This document shows positions 1-12,000 of a stretch of 64,000 bases of DNA, in pieces (the first letter of the stretch is position 1; every line of letters starts with the position of its first letter). This DNA comes from Apostichopus japonicus (taxonomy: Eukaryota; Echinodermata; Holothuroidea; Aspidochirotida; Stichopodidae). Position numbers and translations under genes: made by a program. Location: positions 18,444,984 to 18,508,983 of the forward strand of contig NC_092564.1 in assembly GCF_037975245.1 (NCBI RefSeq), written 5' to 3'. The notes beneath the pieces were generated by a model. The model did not search any database. It had not been told where the DNA came from and worked only from the letters and a program-made list of their open reading frames with translations.

Positions 1-180
1 AGATTGGTATGAAAGGCATATTAGTGAAAACAGGTTTGGTTGTCATTATTTAATTCATTTAAGCAGTACAATAGGTGATGAATATATAGTACTGTAGCTA
101 TACGGCTTATCCAATATCAAAAAGATTAATAAACGTTACTAAATACTATTTTCTCATGCCGTTTTGTGTAACTTGGAACC

Positions 181-440
181 AGTGGCGTGGTTGAGTGGGT
201 TAAGGTGGTAGCATCAGAAGCATGTGAAACCTACCATTTGGGAGGTCAGGGGTTCGATCCTTGGCTGGCCATAGTAAGGTGGGTGAAAAGGAGAAAGCCA
301 GTTTTTCCCATCTAAAATGGTATTGTGAAAATTTTGAATGAGCTTAAATGTGAATTGGATGGTCACCCAACGTGAAGTGTATTAATTACAAGCGATTTGA
401 CTTCTCCCACATATAAGTGGCTAATTATAGTGTAGTAAAA
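181..440 (+). repeat. tRNA-derived SINE
   Basis: An A-box-like sequence (TGGTTGAGTGG, 188-198) and an exact B box (GGTTCGATCC, 251-260) lie about 53 bp apart, the layout of an RNA polymerase III promoter in a tRNA-Ser/Leu-like head. The ends do not pair into a tRNA acceptor stem, so this is a SINE and not a working tRNA. An unrelated body runs on to roughly 440; that end is approximate. It sits in the last intron of the gene ending at 1331. Confidence 0.6.
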
Positions 441-1227
441 TAACTGCCTTGCAGGCCATTATAAATAATTAATCACCAGCTTTAAAGAACCATTTGATGA
501 ATTCATTACAGACTTCTTCATATTGTTTACTTATGATGATTGCACCATGTTAGTAACTATAAGAATTTTCAAAATCATGGTTAGCTTGAATCTATTAACT
601 GTGATTTCTGTTTGGGGCATTCACATACTGCCATGTCCATATATATATATTTGTGTCATATTAAATCTTGGAAAGTTGATTTAATCTCAGACATGTCCTT
701 TAGCCTCCTGTTTTCCTTAGTGGAGGAGACTCCAAAGTTTATCCACAGAAGTTAATAGTTTGGTATTTTAAAGCCCAGAATTAGTAACAGGAAGGCACTC
801 TCATTTTGATAAATTAAAGGAACAGTTTAAAAACTCAGTTCCCAGGCCAAGCCAGTTAGGGTTGAATGTTGTTCAGATAAAGTTGAAAGTTTAGAATATG
901 AGATTCATTCAAGAAATGTGTATTTTTAGTATTGATTATGAGAACAGACTGGTTCTGCATCTGGTAGTTTGCCATATCCTTGCCGACAATATTGCAAAAT
1001 ATGTCCACTTTGCATAACGCAAAAGTACCATTTTCCAGAACCGAGTAAACTGCCTTCTGCCCTTCATCACTTGATGAGAAAGTAACTGCAAACATCCTTT
1101 ATAATAACCATACTCTGTAGTACTGCATGTGTAATTTTAGATTCTAGAAAATATAGTGATATCACATCATTTTTAAGAAGTTAATATTTTGGGTGCTTTG
1201 TCATTTTTTTCTCTACTTTATTAACAG

Positions 1228-1331
1228 GAAAATACAGAGATGGAGATGAAAGAAAGATTGACCCACCTCCATCTTGTGTTGCTGAAAACTTTGCCTCAGC
1301 TGTTGATCTCATTTTAAAAGAAGGAACGTAA
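1228..1331 (+). CDS. Terminal coding exon of a gene extending left of the window, product unknown
   Basis: A pyrimidine-rich tract ends in a clean acceptor (TTAACAG, 1221-1227). The exon is open for 33 codons in the frame entered with two bases, beginning KYRDGDERK and ending DLILKEGT, with stop TAA at 1329-1331. A second frame is also open for 29 codons (stop at about 1317). I prefer the first because its composition (charged, PPPSC, amphipathic end) looks like a protein C-terminus, but this is a judgement. I do not recognise the family. The gene converges tail-to-tail with the minus-strand gene ending at 5817. Confidence 0.5.
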
Positions 1332-1885
1332 AACAAAGCTCTTTATTGGCTACACCCATCAGTAGCCTGCACATGGTCTTGAGAATATTATGATCTTACA
1401 CAATATCTCCGGTGATTTCAAGTGGTGATTTCTGACATGCTGTTTTCAAGTGGTGCTCATAAAATACCTGGGTATATCCTCAGTTACTGAAAACTATATG
1501 TTATGGTAGAAGAGATTGTGTGATTTTCTTGAAACTTGAAATATATTCATTAAATATCCTGAAAGAGTCTTTTTAAGGGTTCCTGTAATTGGAATCCTTC
1601 TTAAACCCAAAGTCAACAGTAGATGTGCTAAATGTGACAGCCAAAAGGAAATAGTAGGAAATAGCAGAAATAAATTGGACGTTAAGTGAACTCATCTTGT
1701 CTCCATCCATCAGTAGCCTGCACATGGTCTTGAGAATATTTATGATTATACACAACATCCCAGGTGATTTCAAGTGAAGAGTCTTTAAGGGTGCCATAAT
1801 TTGATCAATTGGAATCGTACTTGAATTTAAGATGTTTTACCTTTCAAGCTTGGCATTAAATGAATTCATTTTCAAATAGCTGCCA
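1332..1885 (+). repeat. 3' region with interspersed direct duplications
   Basis: Downstream of the TAA, a block at 1357-1422 (CAGTAGCCTGCACATGGTCT onward) recurs at 1707-1776 with small changes. A second block at 1561-1602 (GAGTCTTTTTAAGGG) recurs at 1776-1830. The following piece, 1829-1885, recurs at 3012-3068. The stretch is probably partly 3' UTR, with an AATAAA near 1669, built of old short duplications. No coding potential is seen. Confidence 0.6.
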
Positions 1886-1906
1886 GTTCAATGTTTTCTG
1901 ACTCTA

Positions 1907-2265
1907 GTTGAGCCAGTTTTCCTGTATGGTTTTGAAACATGGACTATTACCAAGCAACTGGAAAGAAAAATAGACAGTTGTTACACAAGATTACTGAGGG
2001 CTGCCCTTGATATTAGTTGGAAACAGAAGATACCCAACACACAGCTTTATGGCGATCTTCCAGAGAACGAAGACTTAGCACAGCTGGTCACTACCACCGA
2101 CACCCAGAAGAAGCAGCCAACAAGTTCATTCTCTGGGAGCCAAAACATGGTACCCCTGGTGCAAGGCATAAAACCTTCCTGCATTTCCTACTAGAGGACA
2201 GTGGTGCTGAAAGTACGTCTGAGCTAGCAACCCTTATGGAAGACAGAAATGACTGGAAATCTTGA
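1907..2265 (+). pseudogene. Non-LTR retrotransposon (LINE) pol C-terminal relic, frameshifted
   Basis: One frame from 1907 reads ...FLYGFETWTITKQLER..., then a run ending in RLLRAALDISW, then QLYGDLP. This is the post-reverse-transcriptase region typical of RTE-like or CR1-like LINEs. Near 2053-2065 homology moves to the frame reading RERRLSTAGH..., FILWEPKHG, ELATLMEDRNDW, which ends at 2265. The conserved stretch normally between YGDLP and RERRL is missing, so a small deletion or frameshift broke the ORF. The catalytic domain itself is absent (5' truncated). Clade assignment is from memory of motif order. Confidence 0.75.
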
Positions 2266-2327
2266 TGCCAGATTATTGTCCGGCCAACTTCTCCTACCCC
2301 TCATGATGATAATTCTACCAAGGTCGA

Positions 2328-2374
2328 ACTGATGACGATGACGACAACGACGGTGATGACGACGATGATGATGC
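2328..2374 (+). repeat. GAC/GAT trinucleotide microsatellite, possible LINE 3' tail
   Basis: An imperfect (GAY)n tract follows the LINE relic by about 65 bp. Simple repeats of this kind often end RTE-type LINEs, so it may be the tail of the same insertion. Confidence 0.6.
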
Positions 2375-4810
2375 CAGTTCAGCAACTGCATTCTCCTCTG
2401 CAAGATCCCAAATTTTGGTGTCGACTTGAACCGAGAATTAGTTTTATGAATTCGTTAAACAATTTTAGGGGTTGTAGAAAAAATATTTACTGAATATGGA
2501 ATTATGCTAGAAAAATTGATCATTTCTTAGAAGTTAACATCATGCCCTTTCTTGCCCTTAGGGTAGGCGGGGGGGGGGGGGGACTGACAAAGACAAATTA
2601 TGTCCTTATCAGGTCTCTTCCACTTCCATATGTGTTTGATGATGATGTAGTTAGAAATTTAAAGAAATTCAGATCTATAGAAATTTTGGGAAAGATGTTA
2701 AAGGTACTACACCAAAGACATATGTTTGTCTAATTAATATTTCAAACATGAATACTGTTTAAGGTAAAGATATTTTTCACACCAAAGCAAATGGGTTGTA
2801 TATTTTACCTTAAGTTCATGTTTAACCATTCATCGGTAATTCAGAAATGTTAATAAGTTGGTCTCAAACAAGGTTATATTGTGTGTTTTATAACTAAATG
2901 CTAAGTTAGTTTTCTGTATGTACTTTCTTTAATATGATCCAAGAACGAAGGTTGAATAATATCATCAAGGCATTAAGTATTAAAACTTGAACTGAAATAA
3001 TTACCTAGAACTCAAGATGTTTTACCTTCAGAGCTGGTCATTAAATGAATTCATCTTCAAATAGCTATCATTGACATATTATGATAAAATTGCATGTGTT
3101 ATTGTCAAATCTACTGCATAAACAGTGAGCTTCACACAGCAAATCTGTGAGAGTTGGTAAGTATTTGAAAGCCATTTTTGAATAGTAATAATAACATTAT
3201 AATATTTCAATTATGATTCGTGAGTTCTATTCATTTCTCATTTGTGCAATTAAACTGTCTGCCACTTTTATGCGTTCTTGGGTTGTTTTCATTTCAGCCT
3301 CTGAAAAAGATCCTGCTAGGATCAAAACGTTAGGACATAATAGTATTACTGTAAGTTATCATCATACTTGAGTATAATATTCCAGAATAAAATTACTTTA
3401 GTAACTAATTGATATTTTTGTCCTGGCTTATTTGCCTTTTTGTCTCTTTTCCTTTCTTTTTTCTGAACGATTTTCGGGGAAGTGTTGAAGTGGATAATTG
3501 AATCAGGATTAGCCACGAAATCTGATGATAATCTGGCTCTTAGCCCAACATCCCCCTCCTGCTGAACCCCACTATGCTCCTTGCCTTTGTCTTTACTTAC
3601 TCCCTCTGAATTCTGTTCCAAATCACCTGTGTTAATATGGTACCACATTACCAACCCCACCCCCTCCTCTCCCACTCTCTTTCTTGACACCCCCCCCTCC
3701 CTGTAGGATGCTACCTGTGAAAGTTTATCTTTACTTATTCTAATATGATTGTGTAGAATACAAGGAAAGAATACCCCTGGGTTAGACACTGTCACTGAAT
3801 GGTTGAAAGAGACACCGTGTCGCATGGGGATGCCACTCAATGACCTAGGTCGCACATGACAAGCGAGGTACTAGGACACTAAAAAGGTATTTGACACCTC
3901 AAACTTGATATCGCTCATATTGTTATTGCTGAGAAGCAACAAAAGACTGGAGGACAATGTTCATTATTTTGTATGATTTCTATTGTTAAATTTTACAAAC
4001 AGTTTATCAAATTAACACAAAGAAAAAATTTATCATTCTGATACCTTAGCTTTTCCCTAAAAAGCACATTACAAAAGTTGAAAAGGTCACTTCATGGTTA
4101 TTATTACAATTTTATGTTTTGGAAAACTCTTTTACCATAATATTGAAATACTCATGCATCCTCCTAGCCTGCAGTAGGTTGATAAGTGAAAGTGACTGGA
4201 ATGCAAGTCTAAGTTAGGATTCAGTTACATGCTCATATTCAGACTGAATTTGATAAATTACAACTATACAGAAAAACCCTGTTCAAGGAAAACTGTCCAG
4301 TGACAAAACTGGTGATGTGTTTAGGCTTGCTATTGACAATTCCTTTAGACAGTACCTGATTTATTGATGACAGCAAATCTATAAACCAAATTTGACACTA
4401 CTAAAAGCTTTTCTATTAGACCGATACTAAACAATTCATATGTTTCACAAAGTACTGATGGCACAAAATTTAAACCACACATTTTCATTTACCATGATCT
4501 GAAGAATTTAATACCACACAGAAAGGCTTAGTTTTTGCCACTTCCATACATCCTCTGCACTTTTAAGTGGATTCAATACCTTAAAAACCTATATCACTAC
4601 ACTGAATTTGAGTAATGGAATTCTCACACGAAAGTACCACTGCAGATTGGGTACAGAATTTCAGAATAAACAGAAAATTATTACTACAAAAATATATTAA
4701 TCTCTATCCTGTTATTTCCTCTGCATGCGGTGTTCATAATTTCAGGCAGAAGATAATTTTCGATGGAACAGAAAGTTACAAAAAGAAATTAAAGTTAAGG
4801 TTTAGTCTTG
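2375..4810. other. Intergenic DNA between two convergent genes
   Basis: Contains a G13 run near 2570, the second copy of a short repeat at 3012-3068 and the stem-loop motif at 3296-3337. The longest open frame, on the minus strand at 3346-3855, covers C/T-rich low-complexity sequence and has no recognisable domain. No gene is supported. Confidence 0.55.
3296..3337 (+). repeat. Stem-loop repeat motif, copy 1
   Basis: CCTCTGAAAAA is followed by a perfect hairpin (GATCCT-GCT-AGGATC, 3309-3323) and AAAACGTTAGG. Related copies lie at 18540-18575 and 29462-29506. Confidence 0.6.
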
Positions 4811-4814
4811 TTTG

Positions 4815-5165
4815 AGGCCAAGGCCCCATAACACTACTTGAAAACACTTAAGCCCTGGTCATTGGTAATTTGTCACACCCACACACCACAGTGAGCACAA
4901 TTTTAAACAATCCCTACTGGGGCACTACAGCGCACCACATCTACGTGTCCCCTGGGGGAACTTCCCATAGGGTGCGGCCCCAACCGGCGCACGTAACTAT
5001 ATTGACAAGGTATCTCGCAAGTCCCCATTTATACACCAGGGTGAAGGGAGGCAATGGAGATTAAGTGCCTTGCTCAAGGACACAATGTAGTGATCTGGCC
5101 AGGGCACAAACCTGCGATCCTTTAGATCTCCAGTTCACTGCCTCAACCACAACGCTCCACAGAGT
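4815..5165 (-). repeat. tRNA-head SINE, minus orientation
   Basis: Read on the minus strand there is a tRNA-like head (GTGGTTGAGGCAGTG... with a degraded B box, GGTTTGTGCCC). It is followed by ACATTGTGTCCTTGAGCAAG, the conserved central block also present in the SINE at 15415-15713, and then by the same ACCC/TATACACC-type body. The poor B box suggests an old copy. It lies about 650 bp beyond the stop codon of the minus-strand gene. Confidence 0.7.
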
Positions 5166-5299
5166 AGTAGCAAATGTGTTTCATTCCCCTATAACCTCTA
5201 TTGTTAATGTTTTCAAGTGGTACCACCGACACCTCTGTCCATTCTGACTCCCCGACCATCTTGTTACTTTTGAGACTTTATCAAGACTGCAGAGCAACA

Positions 5300-5695
5300 T
5301 CAATATTGACAATCCTTAAAGGGTGTGAAGACTCGCGCACAAAGAAACGTCTCATGTCGGTAATCTGACCTAGTTTCGAATGAGGTGTAACAGAAGTGTT
5401 AGACACCACCATCGATCCCAGAAAATACACACACAGCTTGCTACCGTCGGTAATTAGACACCAGTGTACAGTCAATACATACAGCTACGGTCAATACCCA
5501 CAACACAGTGTACATAGCAGCGATGGACATCTCAGGTCTAGATAAAAGATAACAAGGTATCACGTTTCATTACTGTCTGCATTTTGTAACGACAAGAAGA
5601 AAACTTCACCTGCAAGCAACGGAAAGTTAACTTTTTCAGAGCGCGGCATGCGGTTTGGGGCAAGTCTTCAAACTGCTGAAGCCCAAACTCATGAG
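5300..5695 (+). repeat. Dispersed repeat, copy A, inverted relative to 16308-16690
   Basis: About 390 bp whose reverse complement matches 16308-16690 through its length. Shared blocks include AAAGAAACGTCT, GTAATCTGACCTAGTTT, AGCTTGCTACC, GGACATCTCAGGTC, AACAAGGTATCAC and AAAGTTAACTTTTTCAGA. No intact ORF or terminal inverted repeat is evident. It ends about 120 bp past the stop of the PNGase F-like gene and may lie in its 3' UTR. Confidence 0.8.
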
Positions 5696-5816
5696 ACACT
5701 TGCCTCACATTTTGATGTCTCAAATTCAAAGGCTATACCCTGCTCCCGGATAGTGTTGAAGAAAAAATACCAAACCACCAGTTGGAGAATAAATCATACA
5801 ATATTGTGTGTTATCC

Positions 5817-6076
5817 TTACTTGGCTTTATAGAATACCAAGTAAGAGTACATGATTATTTCTCCTGGATTAGATACAGGGTCAGGGTCAGTTCCATTGAA
5901 CCAACCAAAATATGTGACCGAATGAGAGCTTCCAGAGTTCAGATCATCGGTGATGTCGAACACCCAAGGATCTACTTCCCGTCCATCGCACCAACCGTCT
6001 CTCCCGTAGAGCCATGTGCCGTGTTCGTTGGGCTCGACTCCGAGAGGCGAACGTTCGGCGCATCCTAAAGGCGTAC
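5817..6076 (-). CDS. PNGase F-like gene, exon 11 and stop
   Basis: Acceptor TTTTACAG; encodes residues 606-691 with TAA at 5819-5817. GTWLYGRDGWCDGREVDPWV holds R631, W634 and C635, matching R248, W251 and C252 in PNGase F, with C611 as the likely disulfide partner. The protein ends VFYKAK. No TTTATT (minus-strand AATAAA) is seen in the 120 bp before the next repeat. Confidence 0.9.
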
Positions 6077-9000
6077 CTGTAAAATAAAGAATGTCGGAAG
6101 ATTGAATGTATAGAATTCCATTTATTTCTAAAAGAAGGGGGGAAAAAACATGAGGAAAATAATAAAATAATAATTATCTGTTGTCGCCAGTTTTAACAAT
6201 GTGTGCAGTTAAGTAACACCATAACTTGCATCTTGTACAAATCACTGGCAAAGCAAAGTTAAGAGATTATTCCAAGATACAACTAGAGAGCCGGCAGGCT
6301 TAGTGATTCCTTGCCTCATAAGTTTATATATGGAATCACCTGATTGATAGAGCAACTGAAGTAAATGTGTCCCAAAGTCAAGTTACAGAACATCAGAAAA
6401 GAGTTTCAGATAACTTCACCATCTGCAAAGGAACTACCCCTCTAAGAGTTGATGACAGAAAACAGTCATTAGGGGAAGTGGCAAACCCTCTCAGCCACTT
6501 ACAAGAACAAAGGTCAAATCCAATGACAGTGACATAGAAAAGCCATTCATCAAAGATATGGTTTGAATTTGAGAGCTAACAAGGTTTCCAGACTTTGACC
6601 TCTGTTGACCTGAAATGACCTTCCACCTCACCAGAAAAAAGCATTGAGTTTGTTCTATTCAATATGGTGCTTCCTCATACTAAATATTATTTAAGTTCAT
6701 CCACTAGATGGATTTTGAGTTATAGTGTTCTCAAGGTTTTCAGACTTCTGTTGACCTCAAATGACCTTGGAACCCAATTGATCTGAGAATCTCATGTGAA
6801 GACTCAGTCATAAAGATGCTTGGTGTCCTGAAATTAAATGAAGTTTAAAGGAATAACAAAGGCAGGGATCAAAGACAATTTATATTGTTCAGTAACCTCA
6901 AAACTATCTAATATTAAGTTAACCGCTTTCTGTTGGACTGAATACGCTCGCTTTAAAAATTGGCTACCTAAGGCCTAACCACAATGCACAGTAAGCCGCC
7001 ATTGATGATGCAATATGCCTGAAATTCCACACAGACCCAAATTTCTCATATCACAGGAGGAATCAGATGATAAGGTTATGTAATGATATGTCGGGTCCAG
7101 TATGTGTGTATGTGTGGGTGTATGTATGTATGTATTTTAGATCCTCCTGCAAGCAAGAACTCGCGAAGAAGCCATCATTGGCTTATCAAAGCCGCAAGCT
7201 GACCAAAGTCAGTCTCTTAATACATATTTAACATCCATGATTTAACTTCCAGTCATCGGTTCTTGTGGCCATCGCTGGAGTCCAGAGCTAAACAGACATC
7301 CCTGTGGTGCAGATGTGATAATCAAAGCAAGCACTTCTAAAACAAGGTAGATGACACTTTACCCTTTATCCAATTACTCATAACGACCTCAACATTTCAA
7401 TGATGATGATACATGGTGAAAATATTGCATCGAGAGCTCCTGCTTACCTGCATTGTTGAATGTTTCCACATTGGGATGACTTTCATCGACCACAAAATGA
7501 TGAGATGTCACACAAAATTCTCCGCAGCCATTCTCGTCACTCCCATGTCCAGTAATGATTGCAGCGATTTTAACCTTAAATCAACAAATTAAGACAATAA
7601 ACAGGTATCAATTCTAAACCAAACTTCTTACAAGTTGTTGACATTTCTATGCACCCATTACAGATACTGCTTTCTCATCACTCCCATGTCCAGTAATGAT
7701 TGCCACAATTTTAACCTTAAATTAACAAAAAGACAATAAAACAGGTTTAAATTATAAACCAAACCACTATTGACATTTCTATGCTTGCAAGTAATCATAT
7801 CGAACCTTAAGCCTCAACTCATGACTATATTACAGTAGTCTAGAAAATATTTTATATTGAAACATAGTCCTATAATTATATTACTGTGTATTCTCTCAAG
7901 CCCAGTTAGTATTGCTAACATCTGTTGTGGTAATTGGCAACACAAATTTCTTATGAAGCAGTTACCAACTCACCTGTTTGACATCACTGGGTATGGTGAA
8001 GTTAATGGGATGGTACTTTTGGTTGTATTTCTTATCAAATGTTCCACCAACAAATAATGGTGTTATGGTGACCGGTTTTAAAGCGCTACCTGTCGGAAAT
8101 TAGTCAAAGCAGAGGTTAAAGGACCAATGACAAATATTAAACTAGGAACATGGCACAGGTTGAACTCTGACTGTGTTGAGTAATTTGGAAAATAAATTAT
8201 AAAAGGAATCAATTATTTATACATCTTGATGTGTGTTTAAGATAAAAACTGTAATAAGGTTTCGTTTGCCAATAACGAACAAACCGATAGACACAGAACT
8301 CTGGATGAATGAAATCAGCTAACTGGAACTGTATTCTGTCATTTTAACAAGTTACAACAGATATTACATCACAAGATTTTTGTTTGATTGTTGAGGTTCT
8401 TTTCCAGGTGATCTTCTCAAAAGTATAGTAACAGTGAACAGCTTGCACATGCACCAACACCAACACCACATACACACACTGCATATTCACCCATGACAAC
8501 AAGCATGCATGTACTGTACAGGCACCCATGCCAACAAGCACACATGCACTGTGCATGCACCAATGTCAACAACATACACAAACTGCATGTGTACCCTTGC
8601 ACTGTACAGGCACCCATGCCAACAAACAGACATGCACTGTGCATGCACCAATGCCAACAACATACACACACTACATATGCACCCATGACAACAAGCATGC
8701 ATGCACTGTACACAAGCACCCATGCCAACAAACACACATGCACTGTGCATGCACCAATGCCAACAACATACACACACTACATATGCACCCATGACAACAA
8801 GCATGCATGCACTGTACAGGCACCCATGCCAACAAACAGACATGCACTGTGCATGCACCAATGCCAACAACATACACACACTACATATGCACCCATGACA
8901 ACAAGCATACATGCACTGTACATGCAACCAAGACAACAAACACATCATGCACCACACAAACACCAAAGCCAACTACCACATATTAATTGCACATGCACAC

Positions 9001-12000
9001 ATGCCAATAACACAAGCACCCATGCCAACAGACACATGCACCCACACAAACAGACATACATGGTGTGCTACAGGGATTCAGAAAGAGTTCTGTTAGTCTG
9101 AGATACCAATAATTTCTTTCAAAACTTAAAGCACCTTTAAAGTCAATTTGGAATCTCACATGCTTTGAAAAGTTGACATCTGGCTTATGGTATCAAAGTA
9201 TGGATCTATGGATTCAGAGTCAGTTCTCTGTTTTCATGTGTTAGACTTACTGGAACTAACTCCCGTCGAGGTCTTTGAGAATCGTAAATTTAAAGATGGT
9301 TTCCATGCCGCAGCCCAAGGAACTGTTTTCATGGTGAAGTTACATGTGGTTGACGTGAGAAGAGGCAGGAGGGCTGTCACATCTGTCAACCACCTCCCAA
9401 TCCTCCTAAAATTAGAGGTGAAGAGATGAAGTTACTGCAGGCTGGTTGTTTTAGAAAAATGTAATACCTCCAACTATGGAAGTACATGCCACAACATATA
9501 ATGCGAGCTGGTGTGTAATGTAACACTTCCAGGTATACATGTACATGACACAGAATGTACTGTTAGCTGGTTGTGTTGGTAATAAACAACCACCAATAGA
9601 TGCAAGTAAATGAACAGTCATGTACGGTTAGCTGGTTGTGTTTGTAATGTAACACCTCCAACAATGTAAGTACAAGAACAAAGCAAGTACTATTAGCCAG
9701 TTGTGTTTGTAATGTTATACCTCCAACAATGTAAGTACATGGTAAAACACTGTACTGTATGGCATTAGTTTGCTATACATACATTCATGTTGAAAAGCTA
9801 GTCAGTCACATATTTCAAAACTAATACACTCATCGAAGCCTAACACACTATTACAGTTCATGTACTGAAGCCTTTCCTAATTTGCATATATACAAGTTTG
9901 GGTCAGAGGAAATACTTACTGAGATCATAATGACAGATACATGTTCTATTTATTTCACTACAAGACCATTGGCCCTGGTGACAAATGCATAACTTAAAAG
10001 TTCTATAATACACAACAAACATGTTCATCTTCTTCTTTGGGAAACAAAAAAATATCAGTAATTCAAATATTCCATTCAGTAAGTCAATAAGTCAATAATT
10101 CCTTGAGCTTTATGATCACTCCATAAACTACGAATTCAGCTAGTATTTCAAAATAAAGTTTTCCTTTTTAATTTTGACACATGTGTCTACAAATCACAAG
10201 CATATCAATTAATTGGCAGTAAGTGAGTACCCCAGAAAATCAAAAAGGTTTCTCCACCCTACCTCCTAAATGGAGTAATCCATCTGCCTAGTTCTTGCCC
10301 ACACAGGGGCGACTCAGCATCGCAGCATACATACAGTTGGACCGTATGGTCCCAGGGAGGGCATTCTTCGTCCCTGGTTCCGGGACAAGACAGCGAGGCA
10401 TCAAGTTCAAACTTGTCATACTTCAGTAACTCTGAAATCATTTTAGAGCAAAAAAATCATATTCCTAGGGTTGCTTTTATCATGTAGCATGGACACTGCG
10501 AAGTTCAGACACCTAAGCCTTAAAACACCCCAAAACTATACCTGCCTTTTATTGACAAATATGTAAGTACTTGCTTGCAAACGGGTCATTTTGGACAGAA
10601 AATAACTGTAGCTTCGTAGCTTTTTGTGAAATAGGCTCTTGTTGTAGGTTTTCATGGTGAAATCGTGTATTACTTAGGGGTGTCCGAACTTTGCAGTGTT
10701 CCGAACTTTGCAATACTGACTATATCTTTGTTTTGTTTTTTTCCTTTTCATTCATAAATTTAATGCCCAAAAATGTCAGTACAGAATCAAACAAGTACAG
10801 AAAACAAACTAATAACAAAGGAGTTGAAATCAAATGAAGCCTCATTAACAATGTCTGCTGTACTTAATGAGAAGTCTGTAAGTTTAAAAATAGCCTAATA
10901 GGGGGAAAATGACAAAATGTGAAGCCATTAAAAGAGCTTTCATTATGAAAATCTTCTTTTTTCTTCCTAATTTGTTGTTAACAAGCAGATTTTTGTATCC
11001 AGTGGAAACAACTGGGCCAGTAATTGGGAAACAGGGGAATAAGGTGAATTAATCTCTCTCACAAGACAAAAACAACACAGTTCACACCTCAGATTGGCAC
11101 GTTTCTTTTCCATACTTAAATACATCAAGCACAGTTTGGGATGTTCTGCTTGCAATTGAAGTATCTCTCAAGACACAAAAATACATCCGTGCAAATGATC
11201 TGTTAAGGTTTTTTCACTAGATTCACAAAAAGGTGTTTTAATGTCTCAAGAGTGTCTTCTAAGCTTAAAAAACTAAACCATGACTCTGTCTTGGCCTAGT
11301 TAGATATAGCCTCTGACTTCGTAGTCAAATAGTAGTCAAAACAATGTTTCCAACATAGGGATTCAACTAACGTATCAAGAGGAGGGAAAAAATTTACATC
11401 TCCGAAGATGAAAACAGTAGGAGCTGAAAGGATACCCAAGGTAGAGATGAGAATGCAATTGTTACACAAAGATGGGTAAGTGCAGAGGACAGTTAATACA
11501 TTCAAGATAATGGAATTGGCTATCTTTGCACTATTAGATCTCCCTCCCACTACTGTTCGCACTTCCACCTATGGGGAACCTTGTTTTGCTAGATCAGCTC
11601 CACAGCTCTGGAACAGTCTCCCCTTACATCTGAAAACAATCCAGCATGTGTCAACTTTCCAGAAAGAACTCAAGACGTTCTTATTCATGAATGCGTATCC
11701 ATTTGTTTAATGACTGTTGTGTCCATTTTGGGTACTTTGCTCCTGCAGCGCTTCTAAGCAGTTTTTTTTAACTGGATAAAAGCGCTTTACAAATTCTTAT
11801 ATTATTATTGTGGATACACTGGATTACAGTATACAGTATTATATTGTTTAGTTTTTGCCACAAGTGACACCTTGATCAAATTGGTTATTTGCAAAAATTT
11901 GCCTTTGTCACAGCCAGCTGTTTTCTTCAATACAAAGTATGCTTTCATGTAATCAAATGTATCAGTAAACATATAACACATAACACATATATCATATAAT

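Noticed and set aside
3346-3855. 169-codon minus-strand open frame
   Set aside because: It covers C/T-rich low-complexity DNA, has no recognisable domain or splice context, and includes a likely simple-sequence Lys/Arg/Gly-rich region.
8344-9101. Several long Cys/His-rich open frames on both strands
   Set aside because: All are translations of the 104-bp minisatellite.
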